The notes beneath the pieces are model-generated. The model was not told the DNA's origin. It ran no database searches and worked only from the letters and a program-made list of their open reading frames with translations. A stretch of DNA of 64,000 nt from Brevundimonas sp. (GTDB lineage: Bacteria > Pseudomonadota > Alphaproteobacteria > Caulobacterales > Caulobacteraceae), in the NCBI RefSeq assembly GCF_003248455.1, contig NZ_QFNM01000013.1, positions 7,748 through 71,747 on the forward strand. Reading direction: 5' to 3'. A program made the translations under genes and the position numbers. Below, one piece after another: positions 1-9,147 of the stretch. Position 1 is the stretch's first letter. The number at the start of each line of letters is the position of its first letter.

Positions 1-758
1 CGGCTGAGTTCGCGCTCGACCCGACCGATCTCGTCGTGGCGATCCGACGGCGTCTCGGCCTCGCTCTCGGGGTCGGCGGCGAACCGCTCCATCGAGCGCG
101 TCACGCGCCGAAGCGGCCGCAGCACCAGAAGCGCCAGGCCGCCGTACAGAAGCGCGCCGGCCGTCACGGATATCAGCAGCGACACCATAAGGCTGTTCAG
201 CAGAAAGGCCCGCAATTCGATCTTCAGCGGCTGGGCCGGGGTGACGATCTCGATGAAGTCGCCCGAGCGATAGCGCGGCTTGGCCTGGACCCGCAGCGAG
301 CGGTCGGGGTGGCCGAACAGGGTGCGCCAGGGGTCGGTCAGCCGCGCCCAGCTGTCCTGGCGTCTCAGGTCGATCAGCTCGGGCGCGCGCGGCAGATTGG
401 GCGCCTGGAGCAGCAGCCGCCGCACCCCCTGTTCGGTCAGGGCCACGGCCTGGACCCCGCCGATCCGCATCAGTTCGGCGGCCGTATCGTCCTCCACCGC
501 GCTATAGGGCAGGGCCTCGACCCCGACCGAGGCCAGTTCGGCGGCCTGCAGCCGGTCGCGCAGCCAGCGTTCGTGGAAGGCCGCCAGGTTCGGCCCCATG
601 ATCAGGGCTTCGACCGCCAGGGTGAAGGCGGCGGTCAGCAGCAGCAGTCGCGCCGACAGGCCGTCGGGCGCGCGCGGAGTCAGCCGTTCGCGCCACGCCG
701 CCGCCTGTTCCGGCGTCAGCTTCAGTCGCGCCGCGACCTGGTCGAACAGGGCGCTCAC
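1..758 (-). CDS. Sensor histidine kinase, N-terminal part (cut by window edge)
   Basis: Reading the minus strand, a GTG at 758 opens a frame that runs off the window start after about 252 codons. The visible part has a membrane segment near residues 35-55, an extracytoplasmic sensor region of about 140 residues, a second membrane segment near residues 190-215 and then a HAMP-like linker (LRPLRRVTRSMERFAADPE). This is the usual front half of a periplasmic-sensing histidine kinase. The DHp and catalytic ATPase domains would lie outside the window. The GTG overlaps the stop of the upstream TVP38-like gene in a GTGA arrangement, so translation of the two is probably coupled. The stimulus cannot be told. 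Confidence 0.8.
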   Translation of the reverse strand, partial: MSALFDQVAARLKLTPEQAAAWRERLTPRAPDGLSARLLLLTAAFTLAVEALIMGPNLAAFHERWLRDRLQAAELASVGVEALPYSAVEDDTAAELMRIGGVQAVALTEQGVRRLLLQAPNLPRAPELIDLRRQDSWARLTDPWRTLFGHPDRSLRVQAKPRYRSGDFIEIVTPAQPLKIELRAFLLNSLMVSLLISVTAGALLYGGLALLVLRPLRRVTRSMERFAADPESEAETPSDRHDEIGRVERELS

Positions 759-1504
759 GCCGGCCTGCCCGCGATCCGCCGGGCGCGGATCATCTGAAAC
801 AGCTTGATGCCGACAGGCAGCAGCAGCGACAGGAAGACCACCCCCATCAGGGGCCAGAAGAACTGATGAAGCAGCAGCGGCAGGTCCGGCCGCACCCCCG
901 CCTTCAGCAGGTCGCCCAGCCGCGAACCGATCCAGGTATAGATGAAGGTGGACGGCAACAGGCCGATAAAGGTGGCGACCACATAGGGCCTGAGCGGCAC
1001 CGCCATCATCCCCGCCGTGGCGTTGACCAGGACGAAGGGGACGCTGGGGATCACGCGCAGGGTGAACAGGGTGGTGAAGGCGTTGCGGTCGATCCCCTTG
1101 GCCAGCCGGTCCATGACGCCGGCGTCCGCCTCGAACTTGGCGCGCAGCCAGGTTCCGATCGAGGTCCGATAGACGTAATAGATGACGACCGAGCCGAGAG
1201 TGGCCCCGGTCGACTGGGCCAGGGCGCCGACATGGGGCCCGAACATCATCCCGCCCAGCAGGGTCAGGAAGACAGGCCCCGGAATGGTCGAGGCGGTGGC
1301 CAGGGCGTAGACGGCGACGAAGGCGCCCAGGGCGGTCCACCAGTGGTCCTGCGCATAGGCCTGAAGGTTCAGCCCGTGCTCGCGGATCAGGTCCATCGAC
1401 AGATAGCGGTTCCAGCCCAGGGCGAAGAAGGCGACCACCAGACCGGCGACGGCCGCGAGCGGCGCCAGCCGCAGGCCCCATTCCCTCGCCGTTCGTTTCG
1501 CCAT
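755..1504 (-). CDS. TVP38/TMEM64 (DedA-like, VTT domain) membrane protein
   Basis: A 249-residue, very hydrophobic protein with about six membrane segments. It shows the hallmarks of the TVP38/TMEM64 (SNARE-associated/VTT) family: a central stretch beginning STIPGPVFLTLLGGMMFG, then GATLGSVVIYYVYR, and a later FTLRVIPSVPFVLVN followed by a LLPSTFIYTWIGSRLG segment. Family members are inner-membrane proteins linked to lipid or undecaprenyl-phosphate movement; the exact role of this one is unknown. Length matches the family. It overlaps by 4 bases a histidine kinase gene downstream, so it may be the first gene of a two-gene operon. It diverges from rpmH. Confidence 0.88.
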   Translation of the reverse strand: MAKRTAREWGLRLAPLAAVAGLVVAFFALGWNRYLSMDLIREHGLNLQAYAQDHWWTALGAFVAVYALATASTIPGPVFLTLLGGMMFGPHVGALAQSTGATLGSVVIYYVYRTSIGTWLRAKFEADAGVMDRLAKGIDRNAFTTLFTLRVIPSVPFVLVNATAGMMAVPLRPYVVATFIGLLPSTFIYTWIGSRLGDLLKAGVRPDLPLLLHQFFWPLMGVVFLSLLLPVGIKLFQMIRARRIAGRPA

Positions 1505-1536
1505 AGGCTCGTCATTCCCGAAATGCCGACCGAGCG

Positions 1537-1564
1537 TTGACTCGCGCGGTCTTGCGACTTATAC
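1537..1564 (+). promoter_or_regulatory. Probable promoter of rpmH-rnpA-yidC-engB
   Basis: TTGACT (1537-1542) is separated by 16 bases from TTATAC (1559-1564). It lies 67 bases upstream of the rpmH start, in the 126-base gap between divergent genes. The same style of pair (TTG-box, 16-18 bases, TTAT/TATA box) occurs before argG, tRNA-Arg, btuB and sucC in this window. Confidence 0.55.
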
Positions 1565-1630
1565 GCCCGCCCTTCCTGCGGCGGACGCCTCTTGCCCCGT
1601 CGCCCAACCTTTTAACGTCAGGAGCCGACC

Positions 1631-1765
1631 GTGAAGCGGACCTATCAGCCGTCGCGACTCGTGCGCAAGCGCCGTCACGGCTTCCGCAGCCGGATGGCCA
1701 CCAAGAACGGCCAGAAGATCGTTGCGCGCCGTCGCGCCAAGGGCCGCAAGCGTCTGACGGCGTAA
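1631..1765 (+). CDS. rpmH: 50S ribosomal protein L34
   Basis: A 44-codon frame opening with GTG at 1631 and preceded by a good ribosome binding site (AGGAG, 7 bases upstream). The product begins VKRTYQPSRLVRKRRHGF and ends in a run of Arg/Lys, which is diagnostic of bacterial L34, a component of the large ribosomal subunit. Length is typical (44-46 residues). It is the first gene of the conserved rpmH-rnpA-yidC-engB block. Confidence 0.97.
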   Translation: MKRTYQPSRLVRKRRHGFRSRMATKNGQKIVARRRAKGRKRLTA

Positions 1766-1795
1766 GCGGCTTATCGCGTCCCGGTCTCTGGACGC

Positions 1796-2212
1796 ATGAG
1801 CGACCCTTTACAGATCAAGCGTCTGTTGCGGCGGCCCCAGTTCCTGGCGGCCGCCAAAGGCGTTTCCGAGGCGCGCGGGGCCGTGGTGATCCAGCGGCTG
1901 GATCGCGGCGACGGTTCGTCGCACATCGGCCTGGGTTTCACCGCGACGAAAAAGATCGGCGGCGCGGTTCAGCGCAACCGCGCCAAACGCCGTCTGCGCG
2001 AGGCGGCGCGGGCCATGCTGCCCCGACACGGCATGCCCGGCAGCGACTATGTCTTCATCGCCCGCATGGGCACGACCGAGCGCGCGTGGGACCGTCTGCT
2101 TGACGACGTGAAATCCACCCTTACAAGGCTGGCGACACCGAGACACGATCGGGGGGCCGACCGGCCTCCGCCCGCCCGCGCCCCATCCGGCCAGGACCGC
2201 CAGAATCCATGA
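1796..2212 (+). CDS. rnpA: Ribonuclease P protein component
   Basis: A 138-residue basic protein that supports the RNase P RNA in trimming the 5' leader of pre-tRNAs. The family signature is plain around residues 60-70 (RNRAKRRLREA), preceded by GLGFTATKKIGGAVQ. It has a Pro/Arg-rich C-terminal tail of about 25 residues beyond the conserved fold, which is longer than usual and may be the by-product of overlapping the next gene. It starts 30 bases after rpmH and its stop overlaps the ATG of yidC (ATGA). No yidD lies between rnpA and yidC, although that gene is common at this place in other bacteria. Confidence 0.96.
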   Translation: MSDPLQIKRLLRRPQFLAAAKGVSEARGAVVIQRLDRGDGSSHIGLGFTATKKIGGAVQRNRAKRRLREAARAMLPRHGMPGSDYVFIARMGTTERAWDRLLDDVKSTLTRLATPRHDRGADRPPPARAPSGQDRQNP

Positions 2213-4005
2213 AAAACGAGAACACGCGCAACACGATCATCTTCATCGTGTGCTCGGCCCTGATCATGGGAATCTATTATTTCGCCGTCCTGCGTCCCCA
2301 GGCCGAGCGCCGGGCCGTTCAGCAGAAGGCCCACGCCGAACAGTCGCAGACGGCCGAGAACGCCGCCCGCACGGCGCTGAGCCCCCAAGGGCCGACCTTC
2401 GTTACCGACCGCAGCCAGGCGCTGAGCAGCGCCGCGCGGGTGCCGATCCAGTCCGGCACGCTGAAAGGTTCGCTGTCGCTGCAGGGCGGGCGGATCGACG
2501 ACCTTTTCCTGACCGACTATCGCGAGGTCCAGGACAAGCCCCAGCCGGTGGAGCTGTTCCGCCCGCAGGGGATGCAGAACGCCTATTTCGCCCAGTTCGG
2601 CTGGACCGGGCCGAACGTGGCCGGCGGCGTGCCCGGCCCCAACACCCTGTGGCGCCTGACCAGCGGCTCGACCCTGACGCCGGCCACGCCGATCACCCTG
2701 ACCTGGGACAACGGCCAGGGGCTTCGCTTCACCCGCGTCATGTCGGTGGACGACAGATATGTCTTCTCGGTCCAGGACACGGTCCAGAACCTGGGAACCC
2801 AGCCCATCACCATCGCCCCCTACGGCAGCGTCCAGCGCCAGGGCGTGCCCCCCTCGGCCGGCTCCTCGCACATCGTCCACGAGGGCGCGATCGGCACCTT
2901 CGGCAAGCCGGGCGACTACCGGACCGAGCAGAAGAAGTACAAGGACTGGCTGAAGGAGCCGCGCATCGAGAACGCCTCGACGGGCGGCTGGCTGGGCATC
3001 ACCGACAAATACTGGCTGGCGGCCCTGCTGCCCCAGCAGAACGAGGCGGTCGAGACCGAATTCCGCGTGCGCGGCGAGGGCGCCGCCCAGCAGCTGGAAG
3101 CCAATGTCCTAGGCACGACCCGCACCATCCAGCCCGGCGCGACCGCGACCGAGACCCAGCGCCTGTTCGCCGGGGTCAAGCGCGCCGAGGTGCTGAAATC
3201 CTACGAGCAGAGCCTGAACCTGCCGCGCTTCGTCTATGCGATCGACTGGGGCATGTTCTGGTTCCTGACGCGACCGATCTTCTGGATCCTGGAGAACGTC
3301 TACGGCCTGGTCGGCAGCTTCGGCGTGGCCATCCTGGCTCTGACCGTCATCGTCAAGCTGGTCATGTTCCCGCTGGCCAACAACGCCTACGCCTCGATGT
3401 CCAAGATGCGGAACCTCCAGCCCAAGATGGAGGAGATCAAGAAGAAGTTCAAAGACGATCCGCAAAAGCAGCAGCAGGAGACCATGGCCCTGTATCAGCG
3501 CGAGAAGATCAATCCGGTCGCCGGCTGTCTTCCTCTGGTACTGCAGATCCCGGTCTTCTACGCCCTGTACAAGGTGCTGACCGTCACCATCGAAATGCGC
3601 CATCAGCCGTTCCTGGGCTTCATCCACGACCTGTCGGCGCGCGATCCGTCGTCGATCTGGAACCTGTTCGGCCTGATCCCGTGGGATCCGGCGGCCGCGC
3701 CGCTGATCGGCGGCCTTCTGGCCGGCCCGCTGCACCTGGGCCTGTTGGCCATCGCCTACGGCCTGACCATGTGGCTGCAGACGGCGATGAACCCGCCGGC
3801 GACGGATCCGATCCAGCGCCAGATCTTCCAGTTCATGCCGCTGATCTTCACCTTCATCATGGCGCCGTTCGCGGCGGGCCTGCTGATCTACTGGGCCTGG
3901 TCCAACGTCCTGACCATTCTGCAGCAGTACGTCATCATGCACCGTTACAAGGCCGAGAATCCGATCGACGACTTCCTGGCGCGCTTCAAGAAGTCGCCGG
4001 CGTGA
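2209..4005 (+). CDS. yidC: Membrane protein insertase YidC
   Basis: A 598-residue inner-membrane insertase that places and folds membrane proteins, alone or with SecYEG. The N-terminal membrane anchor is at about residues 8-25, followed by the large periplasmic beta domain of Gram-negative YidC (to about residue 340). The conserved five-helix insertase domain occupies about residues 350-590, with the coiled MRNLQPKMEEIKKKF hairpin after the second helix and the NPVAGCLPLVLQIPVF segment. Length is normal for proteobacteria. Both ends overlap neighbours by 4 bases (rnpA ATGA, engB GTGA), pointing to tight translational coupling. Confidence 0.97.
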   Translation: MKNENTRNTIIFIVCSALIMGIYYFAVLRPQAERRAVQQKAHAEQSQTAENAARTALSPQGPTFVTDRSQALSSAARVPIQSGTLKGSLSLQGGRIDDLFLTDYREVQDKPQPVELFRPQGMQNAYFAQFGWTGPNVAGGVPGPNTLWRLTSGSTLTPATPITLTWDNGQGLRFTRVMSVDDRYVFSVQDTVQNLGTQPITIAPYGSVQRQGVPPSAGSSHIVHEGAIGTFGKPGDYRTEQKKYKDWLKEPRIENASTGGWLGITDKYWLAALLPQQNEAVETEFRVRGEGAAQQLEANVLGTTRTIQPGATATETQRLFAGVKRAEVLKSYEQSLNLPRFVYAIDWGMFWFLTRPIFWILENVYGLVGSFGVAILALTVIVKLVMFPLANNAYASMSKMRNLQPKMEEIKKKFKDDPQKQQQETMALYQREKINPVAGCLPLVLQIPVFYALYKVLTVTIEMRHQPFLGFIHDLSARDPSSIWNLFGLIPWDPAAAPLIGGLLAGPLHLGLLAIAYGLTMWLQTAMNPPATDPIQRQIFQFMPLIFTFIMAPFAAGLLIYWAWSNVLTILQQYVIMHRYKAENPIDDFLARFKKSPA

Positions 4006-4655
4006 TCGAAGAGACCGCGTTCACGCCCCAGGAGATCGAGGCCGCGCGCATCCTGTTCGCGCGGTCCGCGACCTTCGTCATGGGCGCGGCCAAGATCGAG
4101 CAGTTGCCCGATCCCGACCTGCCCGAGATCGCCTTCGCTGGCCGGTCCAACGTCGGCAAGTCCAGCCTGATCAACGGGCTGGTGGGCATGCACAAGCTGG
4201 CGCGCGCCTCCAACGAGCCAGGCCGGACGCGCGAGGTGAATTTCTTCGACCTGGACGGCCGGCTGCGCCTGGTCGATCTGCCCGGCTACGGCTGGGCCAA
4301 GGCGTCCAAGACCACGGTCAAGAAGTTCCAGGACCTGGGCCGAGACTATCTGCGCGGGCGGGTGACGCTGAAGCGGGTCTATCTGCTGATCGACAGCCGC
4401 CATGGCCTGAAGTCGGTGGATGCGGAGGCGCTGGACGCCCTCGATCTGGCCGCCGTCAGCTATCAGATCGTCCTGACCAAGGCCGACAAGCTGAAGACAG
4501 GCGAGGGCGAACGGGTTCAGGCGGCCACGCTGAAGGCCATTTCCAAACGCCCCGCCGCCTTTCCGGTGGTGGCCCTGACCTCGTCGGAAAAGGGCCTGGG
4601 CCTGCCCGAACTGCGCGCCGAGATCATGCGCACCACCGGCGCGACGCTGGATTAA
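4002..4655 (+). CDS. engB: Ribosome-biogenesis GTP-binding protein EngB (YihA/YsxC)
   Basis: A 217-residue small GTPase needed for large-subunit assembly. The GTG start at 4002 overlaps the yidC stop. GTPase motifs are in order: G1 GRSNVGKSSL (about residues 47-56), the switch region with EPGRTREVNFF, G3 DLPGYG (about residue 92), G4 TKADK (about residue 159) and a G5-like TSSEKG. The DLPGYGWA form of G3 is typical of EngB. It is the last gene of the rpmH block and is followed by a hairpin terminator at 4741. Confidence 0.96.
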   Translation: MIEETAFTPQEIEAARILFARSATFVMGAAKIEQLPDPDLPEIAFAGRSNVGKSSLINGLVGMHKLARASNEPGRTREVNFFDLDGRLRLVDLPGYGWAKASKTTVKKFQDLGRDYLRGRVTLKRVYLLIDSRHGLKSVDAEALDALDLAAVSYQIVLTKADKLKTGEGERVQAATLKAISKRPAAFPVVALTSSEKGLGLPELRAEIMRTTGATLD

Positions 4656-4740
4656 GTCCTTTTCGTCATCCTCCGGTCTCCCCCTCCCCCTCCGTCGCGG
4701 GGATCGCCCGAGGATCACGAAGGAAAAGCACGCGAACGAA

Positions 4741-4768
4741 AAGGCCCGGAGATCGTTCTCCGGGCCTT
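4741..4768. terminator. Intrinsic terminator between convergent engB and M16 peptidase
   Basis: A perfect 12-bp stem (AAGGCCCGGAGA with its complement) closes a 4-base loop. On the minus strand the stem is followed by TTTTCG, so it best fits termination of the M16 peptidase transcript. It can also serve engB, since the two genes converge on it. Confidence 0.8.
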
Positions 4769-4791
4769 CGTCGTTCCAGACCGCCTTCGCC

Positions 4792-7656
4792 CTACCGGGC
4801 GGCCGGCTCCGCGGAGCGGACCTCGACCGGAATGCCCAGGGCGTCCAGCTGCGGCTTGACCACCGAGGCGTCGCCGACCACGACCCAGACGAACCTGGAC
4901 GGATCGATGGCGGCCTTTGCGGCGGCGTCCAACTGGGCGGCCGTCAGTGCATTGGTGCGCGCCGCGACGGTCTCGGGATAGTCGTCCGGGCGGCCCAGCA
5001 GGTCGTTGGTGCGCATGGTCCCCAGGACGGCGGCCGAGGTTTCGTAGCTGCCGGCCAGACGGCGGGTGTTGCCGTTGATGGTGCGTTGCAGTTCCTCGTC
5101 CGTCACGCCCTTTCCGCCCGACAGAAAGTCCGCGAATTGCTGGTTCAGCGCCTCGATGGCCGGGCCGGTCTTGTCGGCCTGGACCGGGGCGGTCACCAGA
5201 TAGGGCACGCGTCCGGCGAACGGATTGACCGAGGCGTTGACGCCGTAGGACCAGCTCTTCGTCTCGCGCAGATCGGTGTTGATGCGCGACAGGAAGTCGT
5301 TGCCCAGCACGTTGTTGGCCGCGTTCAGCACCAGAAGGTCGTCCTTGCCGGTGACGCCCAGGACCTCGCCTCCCATGATGTAGGACTGGGGCGATTGCGG
5401 GCGGTCGATCAGGACGATCTTGCGCGTCGTCGCCGGGATGGGCGCCGAGAAGTCCTTGACCGGCTTGGCCGATGCGGGCGGTACCCACTGGCCGAAGGCG
5501 GCGTCCAGGATCGGCGTCACTTCCGACAGGGGCCTGTCCGAGACGATGAAGATCTTGGCGTTGTCCGGGCGGATCCACTTGGCGTAGTCGGCGCGGATGT
5601 CGGCGTCGGTGATTGCCTTGACGCTGGCCTCGTCGCCGGCGCCGCTGAACGGGCGGCCATAAGGGCTGTCCGGCCCATAGATCAGCTCGGGCAGGGCGCG
5701 GCTGGCCAGGGCCGCCGGCTGGGTGCGCTCGGCGGCGATGCGCGACAGACGCGTGGCGCGCAGGCGTTCCAGCTCCGCCGGCGCGAAGGTCGGATTGCGC
5801 ACGACGTCGGCCAGCAAGGCCACGGACGGCTGCAGGTTCGGCGTGAGGGCCGACAACTGGATCACCGAACTGTCCATGGTCGCGCCGGTGGTGATGCTGG
5901 CGCCCAGGGCCTCTTGCGCCTCCGCCAGCTGGGTGGCGTTCAGGCCGCCGGTGCCCTCGTCCATCAGGTCCAGCATCAGGGTCTGCAGACCCAGTTTCGA
6001 CCGGTCGTCGGCGGCCAGGCCGGCGTCGAAGTCGATGGCGATCTTCGTGGTCGGCGTGGCGTCGCGATGGGCGTAGATCACCTCCATGCCGTTCGCCAGC
6101 CGGGCGCGTTCGACGGCCGGGAAATCGACGTTGGCGACCTGGCCGATCTCGGGCCTGGGCATGCGCGGCTTGCGCTGGATTTCAGGGGCCGGCGTGTGAT
6201 TGGCGCCGGACGGCGCGTCGGCCGCCTCCTGATAGGCCTCGCGCTGCCCGGGCAGGGTGGTCAGCGTATAGGCCGGGCGCGTCAGCCACTTCTGCATCGC
6301 CGCCTGGACCTGGGCCGGGGTGACGGCGGCGTAGGCGGCCAGCTGTTTCTTGTAGAATTCGGGATCGCCGGCATAGAGCTGGCCTTCGGCCAGCGCCGTG
6401 GCCTTGCCGCCGAAGCCGCCGACCTGCTCCAGCCCCTGGATGCGACGCGAGGCGTATTGGGTGACGACGCGGTTGATCTCGTCCTGGGTCGGGCCGTCCG
6501 CGATCAGGCCGTTCAGGATTTCACGCATCCGCGCCTCCACGGCGGCCGGGTCTTCGCCCGGCTTGACCATGGCGCTCATCTCGAAGATGCCGACACGATG
6601 ATAGGCGCCGTTGGAGGCGCTGACCGAGACGGCGGTCTGTTCGCCGCGCACCAGTTCGTTGTCCAGCCGCGACGAGGCCAGGCCGCCCAGCACGGAGGCG
6701 GCGACGCTCAGGGGCACGGAATCGGCGTCCAGCATGCCGGGCACCGCCCAGCTGATCTCGACCTGGGCGTTGGAGACGCGGTCGTGCGTGGTCTCGCTGA
6801 GCGGGGCGGCCAGGGTCGGGACCGGGGCCTGCGCGGGATTGTTCACCGGCCCCCTGGCGATCGGGCCGAAATATTTCTGGGTCAGCTCACGCGCCTTGGC
6901 GGGCGTGATGTCGCCGGCCAGCACCAGCACGGCGTTGTTGGGGCCGTAATTGGAGGTGAACCAGTCGCGCACCGTCTGCATCGAGGCGGCGTCCAGATCG
7001 GCCATCGAACCGATGGTGGAGTGGCGATAGGGGTGGCCTTCGGGGAACAGGGCCTCCAGCTGCTTGTACTGGTTCAGGCCATAGGGCTGGTTGTCGCCCT
7101 GGCGCTTCTCGTTCTGGACGACGCCGCGCTGCAGGTCCAGCGTCTCCTGGCTGATTGCGCCCAGCATATAGCCCATGCGGTCGCTTTCCATGAACAGCGC
7201 CTGTTCCAGCGCCGGGGTCGGGACCGTCTCGAAATAGTTGGTGCGGTCGAACCAGGTGGTCCCGTTCATGTCGGTCGCGCCCATGTTTCGCATCGGCGTG
7301 AAATAGCTGCCGGGCGCGTTTTCCGAACCGCCGAACATCAGGTGTTCGAACAGGTGGGCGAAGCCGGTCTTGCCCGCCGGTTCGTCCTTGGAGCCGACGT
7401 TGTACCAGACGGACACGGCGACGACCGGCGCCTTGCGGTCTTCGTGGACCAGCACGGTCAGGCCGTTGTCCAGCGTGAACTTGGTGTAGGGAATGTCGAC
7501 GGCGGCGACCAGATCGGCGACCGGCGCAGCCTGGGTCGCGGGCGCTGAGGCCAGGGCGGCGCTCTGTGCGGCGGGCGCGGCCTCGACGGAGGCCCAGACA
7601 GGTGTGGAGACCGCCAGAAGGGCGGCGGCGGCGACGAGAGAGCCGGTGCGGCGCAT
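4792..7656 (-). CDS. M16 family (pitrilysin-type) zinc metallopeptidase, two tandem domains
   Basis: A secreted or periplasmic peptidase of 954 residues. The ATG at 7656 begins a clear signal peptide (MRRTGSLVAA then a hydrophobic run ending PVWA). The same frame stays open upstream, but only as the complement of argG, so the upstream extension is rejected. The inverted zinc motif HLFEH is at residues 101-105 inside GFAHLFEHLMF, and a second, catalytically empty M16 repeat forms the C-terminal half (from about residue 500). This is the long, single-chain form. Family members degrade peptides in the periplasm. It diverges from argG across about 195 bases. Confidence 0.93.
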   Translation of the reverse strand: MRRTGSLVAAAALLAVSTPVWASVEAAPAAQSAALASAPATQAAPVADLVAAVDIPYTKFTLDNGLTVLVHEDRKAPVVAVSVWYNVGSKDEPAGKTGFAHLFEHLMFGGSENAPGSYFTPMRNMGATDMNGTTWFDRTNYFETVPTPALEQALFMESDRMGYMLGAISQETLDLQRGVVQNEKRQGDNQPYGLNQYKQLEALFPEGHPYRHSTIGSMADLDAASMQTVRDWFTSNYGPNNAVLVLAGDITPAKARELTQKYFGPIARGPVNNPAQAPVPTLAAPLSETTHDRVSNAQVEISWAVPGMLDADSVPLSVAASVLGGLASSRLDNELVRGEQTAVSVSASNGAYHRVGIFEMSAMVKPGEDPAAVEARMREILNGLIADGPTQDEINRVVTQYASRRIQGLEQVGGFGGKATALAEGQLYAGDPEFYKKQLAAYAAVTPAQVQAAMQKWLTRPAYTLTTLPGQREAYQEAADAPSGANHTPAPEIQRKPRMPRPEIGQVANVDFPAVERARLANGMEVIYAHRDATPTTKIAIDFDAGLAADDRSKLGLQTLMLDLMDEGTGGLNATQLAEAQEALGASITTGATMDSSVIQLSALTPNLQPSVALLADVVRNPTFAPAELERLRATRLSRIAAERTQPAALASRALPELIYGPDSPYGRPFSGAGDEASVKAITDADIRADYAKWIRPDNAKIFIVSDRPLSEVTPILDAAFGQWVPPASAKPVKDFSAPIPATTRKIVLIDRPQSPQSYIMGGEVLGVTGKDDLLVLNAANNVLGNDFLSRINTDLRETKSWSYGVNASVNPFAGRVPYLVTAPVQADKTGPAIEALNQQFADFLSGGKGVTDEELQRTINGNTRRLAGSYETSAAVLGTMRTNDLLGRPDDYPETVAARTNALTAAQLDAAAKAAIDPSRFVWVVVGDASVVKPQLDALGIPVEVRSAEPAAR

Positions 7657-7771
7657 ATGTGATCCTCGGATTACAGGTGGATCGCACCATAACGCCGGTC
7701 GGCGCTCGGGCAACGCGGCGGAATGAAACATGACCAAAGGTTCATGTCCGCGTCCTGACGCCCGGAAAAGG

Positions 7772-7799
7772 TTGCATCGCCGGACCCCCGGTCTTATGC
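7772..7799 (+). promoter_or_regulatory. Probable argG promoter
   Basis: TTGCAT (7772-7777), a 16-base spacer and TTATGC (7794-7799), ending 52 bases before the argG ATG. No ArgR-type operator was recognised around it. Confidence 0.45.
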
Positions 7800-7851
7800 G
7801 CGCGTCAACTTCCCGATCCCGACTGCCCGAGTTTTTACCGAAAGAGCCGCC

Positions 7852-9090
7852 ATGTCCGCCCCCGCCGACAAGCCCGTGAAGAAAGTCGTCCTCGCCTATT
7901 CCGGCGGCCTGGACACCTCGATCATCCTGAAGTGGCTGCAGACCGAATACAACGCCGAGGTCGTGACCTTCACCGCCGACCTGGGCCAGGGCGAAGAGCT
8001 TGGCCCGGCGCGCGAGAAGGCGCTGAAGCTGGGCATCAAGCCCGAGAACATCTTCATCGACGACCTGCGCGAGGAGTTCGTGCGCGACTTCGTCTTCCCG
8101 ATGTTCCGCGCCAATGCGCAGTACGAGGGGGACTATCTCTTGGGCACCTCCATCGCCCGCCCGCTGATCTCCAAGCGCCAGATCGAGATCGCCCGCCAGG
8201 TCGGCGCCGACGCCGTCTGTCACGGCGCGACCGGCAAGGGCAACGACCAGGTCCGGTTCGAGCTGGGCTATTACGCCCTGGAGCCCGACATCCGCGTCAT
8301 CGCCCCCTGGCGCGAGTGGGAATTCCGCAGCCGCGAGGCCCTGCTGGACTTCGCCGAGAAGAACCAGATTCCGATCGCCAAGGACAAGCGCGGCGAGGCG
8401 CCCTTCTCGGTCGACGCCAACCTTCTGCACTCCTCGTCCGAAGGCAAGGTGCTGGAGGACCCGGCGGTCGAGGCGCCCGAGTTCGTCCACCAGCGCACGA
8501 TCAGCCCCGAAGATGCGCCGGACGTGGCGACCGTCATCGAGATCGGCTTCGAGAAGGGCGACGCCGTCTCGATCAACGGCGAGGCCATGAGCCCGGCGAC
8601 GATCCTGACCGCCCTGAACCAGTACGGCCACGACAACGGCGTCGGGCGCCTGGATCTGGTCGAGAACCGCTTCGTCGGCATGAAGTCGCGCGGCGTCTAC
8701 GAGACCCCCGGCGGGACCATCCTGATCGCCGCCCACCGCGGCATCGAAAGCATCACCCTGGACGGCGGCTCCATGCACCTGAAGGACCAGCTGATGCCGA
8801 AATACGCCGAGCTGATCTACAACGGCTTCTGGTTTTCGCCCGAGCGCGAAATGCTCCAGGCCGCCATCGACAAGAGCCAGGAAAACGTCTCCGGCACGGT
8901 CAAGGTCAAGCTGTACAAGGGCAATGTCTCGGTCATCGGCCGCGAGAGCCCCTACAGCCTTTACGACCAGGATTTGGTCACGTTCGAGGAAGGCGTCCAG
9001 GCCTATGACCACAAGGACGCGGCCGGCTTCATCAAGCTGAACGCGCTCCGCCTGCGCGTTCTGGCCAAGCGCGACGCGCGCAACAGCTAG
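7852..9090 (+). CDS. argG: Argininosuccinate synthase
   Basis: A 412-residue cytoplasmic enzyme joining citrulline and aspartate with ATP to argininosuccinate, the penultimate step of arginine synthesis. The N-terminal PP-loop ATP-pyrophosphatase motif AYSGGLDTSIIL is at about residues 13-25. The conserved CHGATGKGNDQVRFE block, the SVDANLLHSSSEG stretch and the family-type C-terminus are all present. Length is normal. It stands alone, not in an arg operon: the upstream neighbour is divergent and the downstream ABC gene is convergent. Confidence 0.98.
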   Translation: MSAPADKPVKKVVLAYSGGLDTSIILKWLQTEYNAEVVTFTADLGQGEELGPAREKALKLGIKPENIFIDDLREEFVRDFVFPMFRANAQYEGDYLLGTSIARPLISKRQIEIARQVGADAVCHGATGKGNDQVRFELGYYALEPDIRVIAPWREWEFRSREALLDFAEKNQIPIAKDKRGEAPFSVDANLLHSSSEGKVLEDPAVEAPEFVHQRTISPEDAPDVATVIEIGFEKGDAVSINGEAMSPATILTALNQYGHDNGVGRLDLVENRFVGMKSRGVYETPGGTILIAAHRGIESITLDGGSMHLKDQLMPKYAELIYNGFWFSPEREMLQAAIDKSQENVSGTVKVKLYKGNVSVIGRESPYSLYDQDLVTFEEGVQAYDHKDAAGFIKLNALRLRVLAKRDARNS

Positions 9091-9147
9091 GGCCGCTCTC
9101 CTTCCCTCTCGACACGCGCGTGAGGAAGACGACGACGGCCTGGGCGC

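Noticed and set aside
36..797. Plus-strand frame of 253 residues at the window start
   Set aside because: Arg/Gln/Gly-rich shadow of the histidine kinase on the minus strand.
5086..7548. 820-residue plus frame
   Set aside because: Antisense shadow of the M16 peptidase with low-complexity Gly/Arg/Val composition.
7657..9012. Upstream extension of the M16 peptidase frame (1406-residue reading)
   Set aside because: The extra 450 residues are the exact antisense of argG; a proper signal peptide starts at 7656.
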